Shown: positions 13,401 through 23,100 of the stretch, piece after piece | How positions within the stretch are numbered: position 1 is the first letter of the stretch | Layout of the letters: the number at the start of each line of letters is the position of its first letter | NCBI RefSeq assembly: GCF_037975245.1 | Contig: NC_092576.1 | Span: 45,299,111 to 45,363,110 of the forward strand | DNA: 64,000 nt | Direction of reading: 5' to 3' | Origin: Apostichopus japonicus | Taxonomy: Eukaryota; Echinodermata; Holothuroidea; Aspidochirotida; Stichopodidae | Notes under the pieces: generated by a model | What the model was told of the DNA's origin: nothing | What the model saw: only the letters and a program-made list of their open reading frames with translations | The model's database searches: none | Made by a program: the position numbers and the translations under genes

Positions 13401-16400
13401 ATAATTTTGCCGTCTCCGTTTCATATACAAAAATATCCAAAGGGGAAGGGAGCTGTTCGAATTATCATAATTCATAGCAAATATTGGTTATCATCCATAA
13501 ATTGTTTTTATTTAATTTTGCAGCTAGCATTGTTTAAATGTTCTAGTGGTATACGAAAGCTTCCGATTTTGACAAGCATGCAACTGATGAAACCGTTTAC
13601 ATTGTACATGTCTTCAATGTGGTTACTTTATGTCAGTTACGGCATTTTATGTTTTTGTGTCTTTCCAACAAACACGGTTTTTGTAATCGAAATCAAATTC
13701 AGTTAGTAGTTTATTTTGTACGTTTTATTTTTATATTTTGTTTTTATTATTTCCATGACAATCATGGGCGGCGATCCGTACTTCCGAGTGGGGGGGGGGG
13801 GTAGGATTAGGGTACAAGAAAAGTTTGAGATTTGCAAACCCTCTAGATGGCCGGAAACGGCACTTCCCGAGGTTTCCAAGCGGCATATACCCAAATTTAA
13901 AATAGGGATATCATGTCCGAAATATCTCATAATGAGGATCCAAAATACTTTTTTTTTTAAATTTCGGGTGTTATTTGGGAAAATTGCCCTTGTCAAACTT
14001 GTTTCAGGCGCTACGTTAGAATGTTCGAGAGCTCTTTTATATTATTCGATGAAGAAAATAGCCTCATGCAGGCTATTACAGACCTATACACATGCAATAC
14101 ACAATTACACATAGTTACATTCCGTTTGCTTTTTAGCTAGGGAAAACCTGATGAGTTGAACTTAGGGAATAACGCGACGACTTAGCAAATGTAGGCTAAC
14201 TTGGCAGGGCAGTACGATGGTAGAGTGCTCGCCTGGTGACAATTGGAGGTCCCTGGTTCAAACTTCGGTATCAACATCTGATACCAAAACTTCCCTCCAC
14301 TCCTTTCTCTATGAAAACTACTATAGGGCCTATATGAGTACTATGAGGGTACATATATGTACTATATCAATACCGTGGGCGCAATAATACCTTTTGTTGT
14401 TATAGGGCCAATGAAACCTACAGTCAACTATTCTTGCTTATAAAGACGCTTTATTTGAAAAGATCGCACTGTGTTTATGGTAGGCGAGAAATGAAGCTAA
14501 AAAAGAGCCGTACATTCACGATGATGCATACATGTAGGCATGAAAATATTCTTATCCCTGGCATTTGGTGTGGGGGGGGGGTATGGTGTATTACATCCCC
14601 TCCACCCATTTTCATGGGGGGATATACCCCCCACCCCCAGGATCGCCGCCCATGATGACAATCATATACTTGACTGGTGAATTCCGCACAACTTATAGTA
14701 GGACGAGTAAAATGTGCTATTGTACCGTCTGACAAGGTGGATGTTAATTGGATGATCTGCCATGGATTTATCAGGGTTTAAAGATTTGTCACTAAAACTA
14801 ATAAAAAACGTACTCTACGGACAGCATTGCACTCAAGCGAGTGATAAACGACTTACTTCAAGTGTTGTGGCTTCCTTGGAGTTCGACACCCATTTACCTC
14901 TGGAAGAATCTAAATGGAAAGTGATACGATGTTCAACCGGTGTCCATGAAACTGGAAAGAAAAAATATATAACGATTTTTGTTATAGATCAAGAACGTTA
15001 ACATAAAAAACGGTATACATAATTACAAGGTAAATGTATTATAAAATATTTGATATTCTTCATTGACTTTTACCATATAATGGTATAACCCGTTTAGTAT
15101 CCCACAAAGTGTTACAAAATGCTTTTGATGATTAACACATTGAGTTGTTTCTATATTCTCACCTTGAATGTTACGTAACTTCAAAATAGGAGAAAGAGAA
15201 CCCACGAGAAGAGACAGAGGTAACAAACAGTCAATGAATCTGTAAAATAAAACGTAATTTGTGGGTGGTTAATTCGTTAAATGATTGAGTCATTTTCATG
15301 TTATCCACCGTTTATAAAGTTTACTATAGTATAAAGTTAGTGATGCATCCGCCATTAAATATTGTTGCGTTCCGAGCTTCTCTGCATAAGTATTTATTGA
15401 GTGTACTCGCCTGTTCTCAAAGAGAACGAATCAGTTTTTGCTTTAATGTCTCATTCTGGTGATTACACTACACAATAGTAAAATACTACACATGAAGTAC
15501 AATCCCTTTTAACTAAATAGCAGCAACACCACTAGCATGTTACAGTATGTATAAATCAATCATCTAAGCTAAAAGTTATATTCAAGTGAACAGTTCCATA
15601 ATTTGTGGCAGGTTGGTAATTTATCATTCATTAAGTTAACGGGAATACAAACATAACAGTAAGTCTTATGTGATTACTTACGACAATTTCTTCAGCCGTT
15701 TGCATTGCTTTGAAAACGACAATAATCCTATGACTTGGTCCTGGGTAAATTCTTTTCCTTTGTTCGTTTTGATCTGTAGTTCCTCTAAGGTGGACGATAC
15801 AGGCACAAGTTTTCCATTTTCCAGGGTTATGTTATGTTGGTCCGCCGAGTTAAATGATTTTAGTCCAAGAATGGTAATCTTGATTAAGGAAAACACATTT
15901 TTGAAATTATAAAACAATCGTGCGCGGTCAAGAGCAATATTTGTTCATATCGATGACTGTGCATTCATAGAGTTACAAAAACAAAGTAAATCTTTCTCTA
16001 CATTGCCGACAAGACACGATGGTTCATGCAAGCCCAATAATGATGTACCACATTACAAGACTACTGACGGAAAATATGGAAAAAAAAAGTTACTGCGTGG
16101 GATATTGTTTTCGATTACATGAAAGGGAATAAGGATCAAGCCCGGGATTCCCTTATTCGGAGTCGTATAATCTCTACCAATCGTTATTATTCATATAATG
16201 CACTCCAATTACAAACACTTCTCGTTGCGTCAGTACTGAAAAAATATAAATAGTAGCATAACTTGTCAGAGTATGGACCTGGTCTAGTACATGCAGCTTA
16301 TTTTTTTTAAATAATCTTATTCTACATAAGCTGTAAAGCATTTGTATCTAATTAAATATTTCAATTTACTCACGTCAGAAGTGAGAGATCCCTTTGAACC

Positions 16401-17474
16401 GAGATCCAGTTTGCCAAAGTTAAGATCTGTTGGTAATACGTAATCCCAAAGTTGACAGAAGATCGGGGAAAAAAAACGATACGAAAGTGTTAAAGTTTCT
16501 GTTTGCATAAAGTATTAACTCTTCATGGTTTATCGGTTACTTCATCAACTCATACTGTCATATAAGTTCATTGTTATGGATGTTTCAAGTGCATCGTTAG
16601 ATTGCTGGTACGGTAATTACATATTGTATACATTTTCAAATGTAGAAGGTGATGTTTAATATAAATATGGTTGACATTGTACCTGAAGTGTTCTTCAGAA
16701 TCATTCACTCACCTTCTGGCTGCTGCATAGACTGATCATCACCTGTACACCGTTTCCCTGTATGAAGCTTGAACAATGTTTGCACCCTCTTCTTTATCCC
16801 ATGGAGTTTACGCGCTTTCAAAGCACGCAGAAGAGTCGTGATATCTGTTTCTGTGATTTGCCCTCTCTCCTCCATATATTGAATCATAAGGTAATTACGG
16901 CCAACATCTTTTTTCAGCAAATCGATTCTCACGGGTGGATAATTAAGGTAGATTGCAAGTTGCAAAATAATGTCTTCAGTGAGGATATCAGCTAATTCAG
17001 CTTTGAAACTACCAAAACCTGCTAAAATAATAAACAATAACACGAATATTACAGGAACCATATATTCCGGATCAGGTGTAAGGAACTTTATAAATAACCC
17101 ATGGAATATATAGTCCAGATGTTAGTGAGTATCGTATGCAAAAAGGGGCCGTTTGAACGCCAATCAGTATAGTCGAAAGACAAATCCTTCCCCTACCCCC
17201 ACCAAAAATAAATAAAATAAAATGAAAATAATAAGAATAACAAATCAATAAATACACAAAATGCGGAGACATCCGTCCATAGAGCTAAGCATAAACATGT
17301 GATCCACCGCGTATGTCACTGAGACTGATTGTTCATATAGCAAATTGATCTGATGTTATTTTGTTAATGTGAAATTCTATACTTCTATACATTATAGTAG
17401 AATTAAAAACAGACACTCGTACCTGTCTTCTCCGTGGCTGGCTTTACCATGTCTTGTTCCAAATTGGAAGCCAT
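427..17474 (-). CDS. Death-fold plus leucine-rich-like repeat protein, NLR-like, 3' end outside window
   Basis: I assembled this gene from 12 exons whose GT-AG borders and phases all agree: 17423-17474, 16713-17021, 16374-16426, 15682-15878, 15163-15239, 14857-14951, 11389-11508, 8036-8244, 7152-7228, 6408-6463, 5674-5793 and 427-635. They give about 524 codons without a stop and end in phase 2, so the gene runs on past base 1. The N-terminus is a death-fold domain. The rest is a tandem unit of about 150 residues with an L-x-L-x-x-C-x-L-P motif, like the C-terminal repeats of large echinoderm NLR families. Such receptors normally have a NACHT ATPase between death fold and repeats; none is present here. 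There is no signal peptide and no membrane segment, so a cytosolic adaptor or decoy-type role is inferred. The immune-receptor relationship is recognition by eye, not a search result. Confidence 0.7.
960..1330. repeat. G-rich, strand-asymmetric low-complexity tract
   Basis: The plus strand carries many short G runs (AGGGGTG, GGGTGTG, GAGGGG) for about 370 bases, with few C. Several runs of three or more G lie within short loops, so quadruplex formation is possible. It looks like an old degenerate minisatellite inside an intron. Confidence 0.45.
1390..1442. repeat. (GT)n microsatellite
   Basis: An almost pure GT run with two GC interruptions lies just inside the left end of the 1349-5100 repeat. 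Confidence 0.9.
1683..3056. repeat. Recent 658-bp tandem duplication inside the repeat
   Basis: TAGTATTTTTGCGATAACTT begins at 1741 and again at 2399, and the third start of the same phrase (TAGTATTTT) is at 3057. The two copies are nearly identical base for base, including small deviations not seen in the other units, so this step is younger than the rest of the array. Confidence 0.75.
5674..5793 (-). CDS. Exon 11: repeat cassette 3, A exon
   Basis: A 120-nt exon (phase 0 to 0) between CCTTTCAATAG and GTAAGT. It encodes PDDIQTITVMCSGGSVIHRD and ends SVIELLVEASNHD. It is equal in length and phase to the A exon at 11389-11508. Confidence 0.65.
6408..6463 (-). CDS. Exon 10: repeat cassette 2, D exon
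   Basis: A 56-nt exon (phase 1 to 0) between ATATTTTTACAG and GTTTGT, encoding VISSREARLLHLSTGKWRK. Only this phase joins the flanking exons without a stop. The HLxxGKW ending recurs in the D exon at 14857-14951. Confidence 0.6.
7152..7228 (-). CDS. Exon 9: repeat cassette 2, C exon
   Basis: A 77-nt exon (phase 2 to 1) with acceptor ACCTGTGAAG and donor GTATGA. It encodes WLDNCKLPSSINPDIIPEES followed by RSRNIK. The L-x-x-C-x-L-P start completes the L-x-x-L-x-L strand begun at the end of exon 8, as in a leucine-rich repeat. Confidence 0.65.
8036..8244 (-). CDS. Exon 8: repeat cassette 2, B exon
   Basis: A 209-nt exon (phase 0 to 2) after the pyrimidine-rich acceptor CTTTCCTATTCTTCAG. It encodes IPISELGLKWSFSGFDGKDI, then LESGLSLSSLSSVEKISIN and EEEVIGLINYGIKSPRFNEL. 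It matches the B exon at 427-635 in length, phase, its first residues (IPI) and the SGLSL core. Confidence 0.7.
8245..11388. other. Intron 7, no clear gene
   Basis: Unique-looking intron sequence with scattered TAGGCCTA and CCTAGGCC palindromes, especially 8820-10350. Short reading frames here have no splice context or recognisable product. A stretch near 8720-8822 (TGGCGGAGACTCGACAACG onwards) has the look of an old interspersed repeat but cannot be bounded. Confidence 0.4.
11389..11508 (-). CDS. Exon 7: repeat cassette 2, A exon
   Basis: A 120-nt exon (phase 0 to 0, 40 codons) between CATTTCCAG and GTAAGTCAC. It encodes TKGQSSLRLLCSSIVYLKKT and ends ILLLEIASSHN. Only phase 0 is open. It has the same length, phases and ending (LLxEASNHD-like) as exon 11 at 5674-5793. 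Confidence 0.62.
12272..12366 (+). repeat. Dispersed repeat, copy 1
   Basis: CCTCGTATGTTTAATTTAAA, followed by GAGCTCCGC, CTATTTTTAGAGCCAGG and a TACGTAA end, is matched in the same orientation at 24347-24432. The two copies differ at several bases and small gaps. The family is not recognised. Confidence 0.55.
12642..12895. repeat. GC-rich minisatellite, 16/18-bp alternating unit (about 34-bp dimer)
   Basis: Units of the form GCCCGACGCCTGCGCT and GCCCGGCACCTGCGGATT alternate for about 250 bases. The two long plus-strand reading frames here (Leu-Pro-Cys-rich) are a by-product of the repeat. It stands out sharply from the AT-rich intron around it. Confidence 0.75.
13755..14662. mobile_element. 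hAT-type non-autonomous transposon, 892 bp, with 8-bp target duplication
   Basis: Perfect 15-bp inverted ends CATGGGCGGCGATCC (13763-13777) and its reverse complement (14640-14654) are flanked on both sides by ATGACAAT (13755-13762 and 14655-14662). An 8-bp duplication and GGCGG-type ends fit the hAT superfamily. There is no transposase. The interior shares the segment GATGGCCGGAAACGGCACTT with the hAT-type element at 62689-63762, so both belong to one family. It lies in the intron between exons 6 and 7 of the repeat gene. Confidence 0.85.
14205..14270 (+). repeat. tRNA-like segment (SINE head) inside the hAT element
   Basis: ATGGTAGAGTGCTCGCC resembles a pol III A box and CTGGTTCAAACTT a B box, spaced as in a tRNA. 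No clean cloverleaf closes, so this is more likely a tRNA-derived SINE fragment than a tRNA gene. Confidence 0.4.
14857..14951 (-). CDS. Exon 6: repeat cassette 1, D exon
   Basis: A 95-nt exon (phase 1 to 0) between a TCTTTCCAG acceptor and a GTAAGT donor. The encoded segment contains VEHRITFHLDSSRGKWVSN, which aligns with ARLLHLSTGKW of the D exon at 6408-6463. The extra 39 nt lie mainly after the shared GKW. An internal AG|GTAAAT could serve as an alternative donor but would break the phase. Confidence 0.55.
15163..15239 (-). CDS. Exon 5: repeat cassette 1, C exon
   Basis: A 77-nt exon (phase 2 to 1) after a TTATTTTACAG acceptor and before GTGAGA. It encodes SFIDCLLPLSLLVGSL followed by SPILKLRNIQ. 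It has exactly the length and phases of the C exon at 7152-7228 and shares its L-x-x-C-x-L-P start and R-N-I-K/Q end. Confidence 0.65.
15682..15878 (-). CDS. Exon 4: repeat cassette 1, B exon
   Basis: A 197-nt exon (phase 0 to 2) follows the acceptor CCTTAATCAAG and ends at GTAAGT. It encodes a unit with ITLENGKL, STLEELQIKTNKGKEFT and QVIGLLSFSKQCKRLKKLS. It aligns with the B exons at 8036-8244 and 427-635: same phases, same 'K-G-K-E/N..T..Q/E-V-I-G-L' core, and a C-terminal L-x-x-L entering the next exon. It is 12 nt shorter than the other two. Confidence 0.68.
16374..16426 (-). CDS. Exon 3: short linker exon
   Basis: A 53-nt exon (phase 1 to 0) between a TATTACCAACAG acceptor and a GTGAGT donor encodes DLNFGKLDLGSKGSLTSD. 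It carries the frame from the death fold into the first repeat cassette, standing where an A exon would be. It is short and its call rests on splice sites and phase alone. Confidence 0.5.
16713..17021 (-). CDS. Exon 2: death-fold (DED-like) domain
   Basis: This 309-nt exon (phase 1 to 1) starts after a TTATTTTAG acceptor and ends at a GTGAGT donor. It encodes about 100 residues with the pattern of a six-helix death fold: hydrophobic heptads through LADILTEDIILQLA, then MEERGQITETDITTLLRAL and KLHGIKKRVQTLF. The 'ERG.IT..D...LL.AL....L.GI...V' spacing is typical of DED and related death-fold domains that sit at the N-terminus of invertebrate NLRs and adaptors. The apparent hydrophobic leader seen when the frame is extended upstream (MVPVIFVLLFIIL) is intron sequence, because the acceptor lies just after it. 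Confidence 0.7.
17423..17474 (-). CDS. Exon 1 of the death-fold repeat gene (start codon)
   Basis: The start ATG at 17474-17472 has A at -3 and G at +4, a strong context. The exon encodes 17 residues beginning MASNLEQDMVK and ends in phase 1 before a GTACGAG donor. The first base of the next codon joins CA of exon 2 to make Ala, which keeps the frame. The short hydrophilic leader argues against secretion. An untranslated exon further upstream cannot be excluded. Confidence 0.6.
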
Positions 17475-18399
17475 CGTGTATCTGAGAATGTCAATAAAGT
17501 AGTGTGTATATTGACTGCAAATTAGATAAATAGTAGTAAAATCATAAATACTGCTCTCATTATTGTTTTATCATGTTTGAAATGAATTGTTAGTTCAGTG
17601 TTAAGGTTTATAGCCTTCTAAAAGACATTCAAAATGTGTATTAGCAGTACAAACTAATTGAATACCAACTTAATATAGAAAGCGGATTGAAGTTAAATAT
17701 CACAGAGAATGCATTTGCTCAAAATGGTTCCGTACTGTTTCGGACTAAAACTGGTTTTAAAAATTTAAAATTCAGCACATTATGTTGCTTATGTATTGAT
17801 TGTGTATGAGAAAGCGTTATTGCATTTTTAATATTCCAATACACTTCACTGTAGCTCACTCTGCTCGGCTGACATCGGCCCTACCGCCGAGACATATGTT
17901 TTTATAGTTGATCAACATGTATACTCTTGAATCTGAAAACCTCAAACTGAACTACTGAAGATCCCAAATGAACAACTAATTTCTGTTCAGATTCAGGATT
18001 CGTTTAGGCCACATGCTAATTATATCCCCTGAATGAATCTTTAGCCTCCGTACACTGCCAATAACAAAGAACCTTTGCCAAATTTCAACTGTAAGTTTTA
18101 AATGTGTTGTCCCAAATTATGGGGCAACGTCGGCCAACTTAACATAACACAGCCTGCGTTAAACCCATGATTCGACATATAAAATGGCGTTTTTTAAGTC
18201 TTCAATTCGTCTCTCTAAAATGCACTGATCATAGAACAGTCTCAAATTTCCTATTGGCATGAACAAATATTGCTTACCAGTGGTAATATGTATTTGTTTA
18301 TGATAACGATGACATATTTTTAGTGTTCCTTTGTAAACTAATTACTTCTTGTGAACTATGTGGGATTAACTAACAGTTTACATGCTTCGTGAATTCCTC

Positions 18400-18735
18400 T
18401 TCCTCCTCACCATCCTCCTACTTATCAACATCTTCGTCAATATCGTCAATATCATCGTCAATATCATTGTCAATATCATCGTCAATATCATCTTCTATGT
18501 CAACATCATCGTCATTGTCGTTGTCAAAATCGTCGTCGTCAAAATCGTCGTCGTCAATATCGTAGTCGTCAATATCGTCGTCGTCAATATCGTCATCATC
18601 ATCACCAATTACAATCATATCCTCACCTCCTCCTCATCATCCTCATTATCATAATTATCCTCCTCCTCATCATCATCCTAATCGTCCTAATCGTCCTAAT
18701 CGTCCTAATCGTCCTAATCGTCCTAATCGTCCTAA

Positions 18736-18769
<34 letters not shown>

Positions 18770-19510
18770 CACCACCACCTTTCCCATTCACCACATCTCC
18801 TCCGCCCCCTCCTCGTCCATCTCATGATCACCATCATTATGATTATTATCATCATCCTTGTTATTGTGATCATCATCATCATCTCCATCATCATCCACAT
18901 CATCATCATCCCCATCATCATCCACACCTTTCCCATCCACCTCATTCCCCTCCTCATCCTCTTCGTCCATCTCATCATCACCACCATTGTGATTATCATC
19001 ATCATCATTACTATTATGATCATCATCATCAATTCCATCATCATCCTCTTCCTCCTTATCCCCATCATCATCCTCACCTTTCCCATCCACCTCAATCCCC
19101 TCCTCATCCTCCTCGTCCATATCATCATCACCATCATTGTGATTATCATCATCATCATCATCATCTCCAAAACATCATTCTTACCATCCTCATCGCCATC
19201 ATCATCCATACCTTTCCCATCCAACTCATTCTTCTCATCTTCCTCCTCATCCATCATAATCACCATCATTGTGAGATTATCATGATTATCATTGTTATTA
19301 TGATTATCATCATTATCATCTTCATCATCATCATCCTCCTCATCCCCATCATCATCCTTACTTCGCCCAGCAACCTCATTCTCCTCCTCATCCTCCTCAT
19401 TCATCTCATCATCACCATCAGTGTGATTGTCATCATTATCATATTTAATATGATAATCACCATCTCTATCTTCATAATCATCATCATCATCATTACTATC
19501 ATCTTATTTT
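18400..19510. repeat. (ATC/GTC)n simple repeat grown into a ~150-bp minisatellite
   Basis: The left 350 bases are imperfect CATCGTC/CAATATC triplets. From about 18778 on, a unit of roughly 150 bp beginning CCTTTCCCATCCACCTCA recurs near 18778, 18926, 19076, 19210 and 19360. Long frames on both strands (Asp/Glu-rich on minus, Ile-rich on plus) are simple-repeat artefacts: they are open in several frames at once and lack exon borders. Confidence 0.85.
18672..18768. repeat. 9-bp repeat ATCGTCCTA grading into (GTC)n
   Basis: About seven perfect copies of a 9-bp unit are followed by about ten GTC triplets. This is the most regular part of the surrounding tract. Confidence 0.85.
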
Positions 19511-19931
19511 ACACAAATACCATACCGGTCTTATTCAGCAAATTATGTTGCTTCCCGCAAAAACACAGACACGCCGGCAAATTGAAGTTATTGGCCCCTA
19601 ATGTGCTTTAAGTCTAATGCTCTTTATTCTCTTCCGTATTCAGATGTATACCAGCTTACTGTGCTACATAGCTGCATAGCCAGCCATCCATGAATATTCA
19701 TGTCATCTCTTGGGGCTTATTTGTAATTTTGGAGGGTTAAATGTTAGTTAATAGGTTCTCCAGTATATTTAAGAGAGATATGGTTTTAATAAACCAATAT
19801 TATCATTGACTTACATTTATACCACATATCTACATATGTTTAGGGTGATCATTGTTTTTTTTTTTTGGTAATCTATAGTTGTTTACTTTATTTACCAGCG
19901 TGAGAAAATAAAACAGGCTGATTCGTACCTT

Positions 19932-20174
19932 CTAAAAGCAAGCAATTACACTCACAAATATAATTGTGCGCACAGTTCTCTTGTTTCTACACGTAACCTG
20001 GCTTGGGTCTCTAGTTACCTCGGTAAGGCAACTACCGGGGGCTGACAGTGCTGCAGGAGGGGTAAAGGTACTAGACTTTTGACTATGCAGAGATGCTATG
20101 AATCCCAACATCACGATATATTGCCTCAACATCCACTGTTTGCTTATCCAATGGAGTATTGACATTGTTTTCCT
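19932..20174 (-). CDS. Possible signal-peptide exon of unknown gene
   Basis: The minus strand encodes MRKTMSILHWISKQWMLRQY followed by IVMLGFIASLHS, a signal-peptide-like start. A short Ser/Thr/Pro-rich stretch with two cysteines follows, then possible donors GTGAGT (about 19953) or GTAACT. No downstream exon with matching phase was found, and the repeat gene to its left has its own start. It may be a relic or chance. Confidence 0.2.
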   Translation of the reverse strand, partial: RKTMSILHWISKQWMLRQYIVMLGFIASLHSQKSSTFTPPAALSAPGSCLTEVTRDPSQVTCRNKRTVRTIIFVSVIACF

Positions 20175-20179
20175 CATAT

Positions 20180-23100
20180 ACTACCCATAAATCATATAAC
20201 AATACACCACATGACTAACACTTGTAACCACGGTCATATCTCTCATATTGAAGGTCACTTTGTAAAGCTGCATACGTGCACATAAGTCATATGACAATGT
20301 AGGACATATAAATATCTTTGTTTGAACAAAGAAGCAAAATATTATCAGTTTTCAATTATTTGATCATTATTATTCATGGTGACGCAACATTTCTTTGTCA
20401 ATATTGTTTCCCGATCGACTAGATCGTTTTATTTGTTGATATGTTATGTATATTACTTAACGAGTAATACATATGGTTCTTTAAATGTAGAATATTTTGG
20501 GCAAGAAACCAGTTTCTTACTACACAAATTGGTGAATCACGTGTAGTGGGTTGTATGTGTTATCATGTCAGCATATTTTCTTTAAAAGTTTGTTGATTTA
20601 CACTTCAGATGTCACGATGTGTGAACATTTGTAATGTTCTCATATGATTTTTGCATTGAACATTTCATCACTATGCAACAGTTTGTTAAAACATTATTGG
20701 GGACAAACATATGTACATTTTATAGGGGAAAAAAGACAATTCTACTGCAACAATGATAGTACTAATTTTGCTGTTGACATATGTCAGCATAAAACATCAC
20801 CAAATATTGAGCATGTGTATCTACACTAAGCATAATGCTACGAGGATGTGGTTATTAACCTAAAGATGCAAACAATTCACATCAATTGTGTTTGACAATA
20901 TACTTAAGCCTCCGGAACATAGGAATATACGTAAATGGTGCAGATCTCTCCAAGAGAACACAATGCCAAACCTTTGTTGAAAAAGCAATGCCTATGAGTC
21001 TATTATTTGAGCACAAATGGCTGTCCCTGCTAAGCTCAGGAAAGCAGTGTTTGCATCTCCATCAGCCATACAACCGCACAATATTATTTTCCATCAAAGT
21101 TGGTGAGCATATTTACAAGTGACATCTGGAATGTTCAGCAGAACCAGTGTACTATCATCCCTAACTTCAAATTGCTGTTCAAGTTCTTACGGTTGTACAA
21201 CAGACTGTATAAAACAACATTTGCCACTAGTTTTTCTTTTCTTTTCCTAAATACCCGTTACATTACATTGTATGCATACATGATTAGCCTATAGGCAACA
21301 ATGGAACTTTCGACATCCACTTCCTTATTCCGCAATGGTTTCTCTAGTGCGCAATCACGGAACTCGGGTGAAACGGACAACCTACTAAACAGACGTATAA
21401 GAACGGAAATGAAAATACAGTGTTATATCACGTACATATTTTATATACATACGTTATATGCTTCACGAAAATATACAAAGCTTATGCGTTAAGGAATTTA
21501 GTCAAACACATGCACAATTATTTTGATTAAGAACCAGTACTAAATGGGCTTCAAATGCCTCGAACTTCTCTTTGTAATGGACTTGGCTTCCTCAGATTAT
21601 GTTCTATTTAAGAATATTTATATATTTATGTATTTTCAAGACAATATTAAATTGTCCATAACCACTATACATACGACATCGTATCTTCATTATTTGTTCT
21701 CTCTCGGCAGAAAAAAAAAAAAAAAACTACAAGATAGTTCCCTCTCTGCCGCTCTCCTTGAAAGAGGTCAAACTTAACAGTGACAAAAGGGAACCTACTA
21801 GATACACAGTTTTCAACACCACCATAAGGTAACGAAAAATAAATATTTTTAATCAAATTGACACCTATTCAAAATTGGGATTGCAAGTAGCTACTTTCTA
21901 TCCCAAACATTCCTAAAAATAATATAGGCCTACTTATGGTAGTTACGAATTGTGAAAGAAATCTTTGTGTCTGAGTTAATGGACTAGCCGTAATGCTAAC
22001 AACTTCACCGCAATGTTATGACTCTAAAATAAAAACAAATGAGTTGTAGCCTACAATAATGAGTTGTAGCCTGCTGGACTGGTCTGTAACAAAGAGAGGT
22101 AAGTAACTTACAACTATAACTATTTTAATTCTATGACCTACATGTAGGCAAACATATAGTATAAACAACGTTGCGCTAATTGGATTGATCTGATATTTAA
22201 TTATGACTGAGCCTATACATGAAGTCATAAGTAACTTAGTTTGTACGTACACTTCAATTTGCCTGATCCAAACTTCTTATAAACCAAATTTAAAACGGTT
22301 CCTTGGTATAAAATAATCACTATGGCTTTCAGCACACATCTTTATAGTTGAAGTCATGCTACATTGTCTATGTCATAATGCAGCATATGGTTTAGTGTAG
22401 AGCGCAAACCAGGAACAGAGTTTGTCCTTAAACAGTTATAGAATACTCATGCGATACATTTCTAACGTACACAGTATCGTAATAAGGTGAGTTCAATACT
22501 GTCTAACATGCACTGCCTGCTAAACTGGCGGAAGGATGCAATAAAGGTTAATCCAAACATCTTGTTATATATTTCTTAGATATACTCCTCGCACGGTCAT
22601 TTCCTTTGCCGGAAATATCTACAAAATGTAAAAACTGATTGAATTTGGTTTCATTTTCTATTTTACACGCTGTAATTTATAAAAGGTTTCTAGAGTTGTA
22701 GCCATATGACAATATAGATATAGACATAGATGTAGGAATTGGGACTCACCCACCCCCCACCCCCTAACCCCTTCCAAAAAAGAACATATTTCAGTTGAAA
22801 TTCGGACAATATGCTGATATTGTTTCGGGCATTGCCCAGAAAATTATAAATGATCTTGTTTGATGAGAGACATTCCTCAAATGCCTGTCGTGCTGACATG
22901 CCGACTAGGTATGGACAGTCCACTTACTATTTACGTAGGTCATTACATTAGTCATTGAGCTCTGTGCTATTGATATATGGGCAAAATAGTCAAGTTAGTT
23001 GCCTGTCGTTATTGATGTGTGATGTGTTTAAAGATCAATTGCATATTAATAAACATGTTTCCGAAGATTAACAATGTTATCATGTTTAAAATAGCTATAT

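Noticed and set aside
17022-17061. Signal peptide on the death-fold exon
   Set aside because: The hydrophobic stretch lies upstream of a good acceptor, and exon 1 at 17423-17474 joins in phase, so it is intron.
18766-19404. 212-residue minus-strand frame and companion acidic or Ile-rich frames
   Set aside because: All lie in the (ATC)n minisatellite; several frames are open on both strands at once and there are no exon borders or start context.
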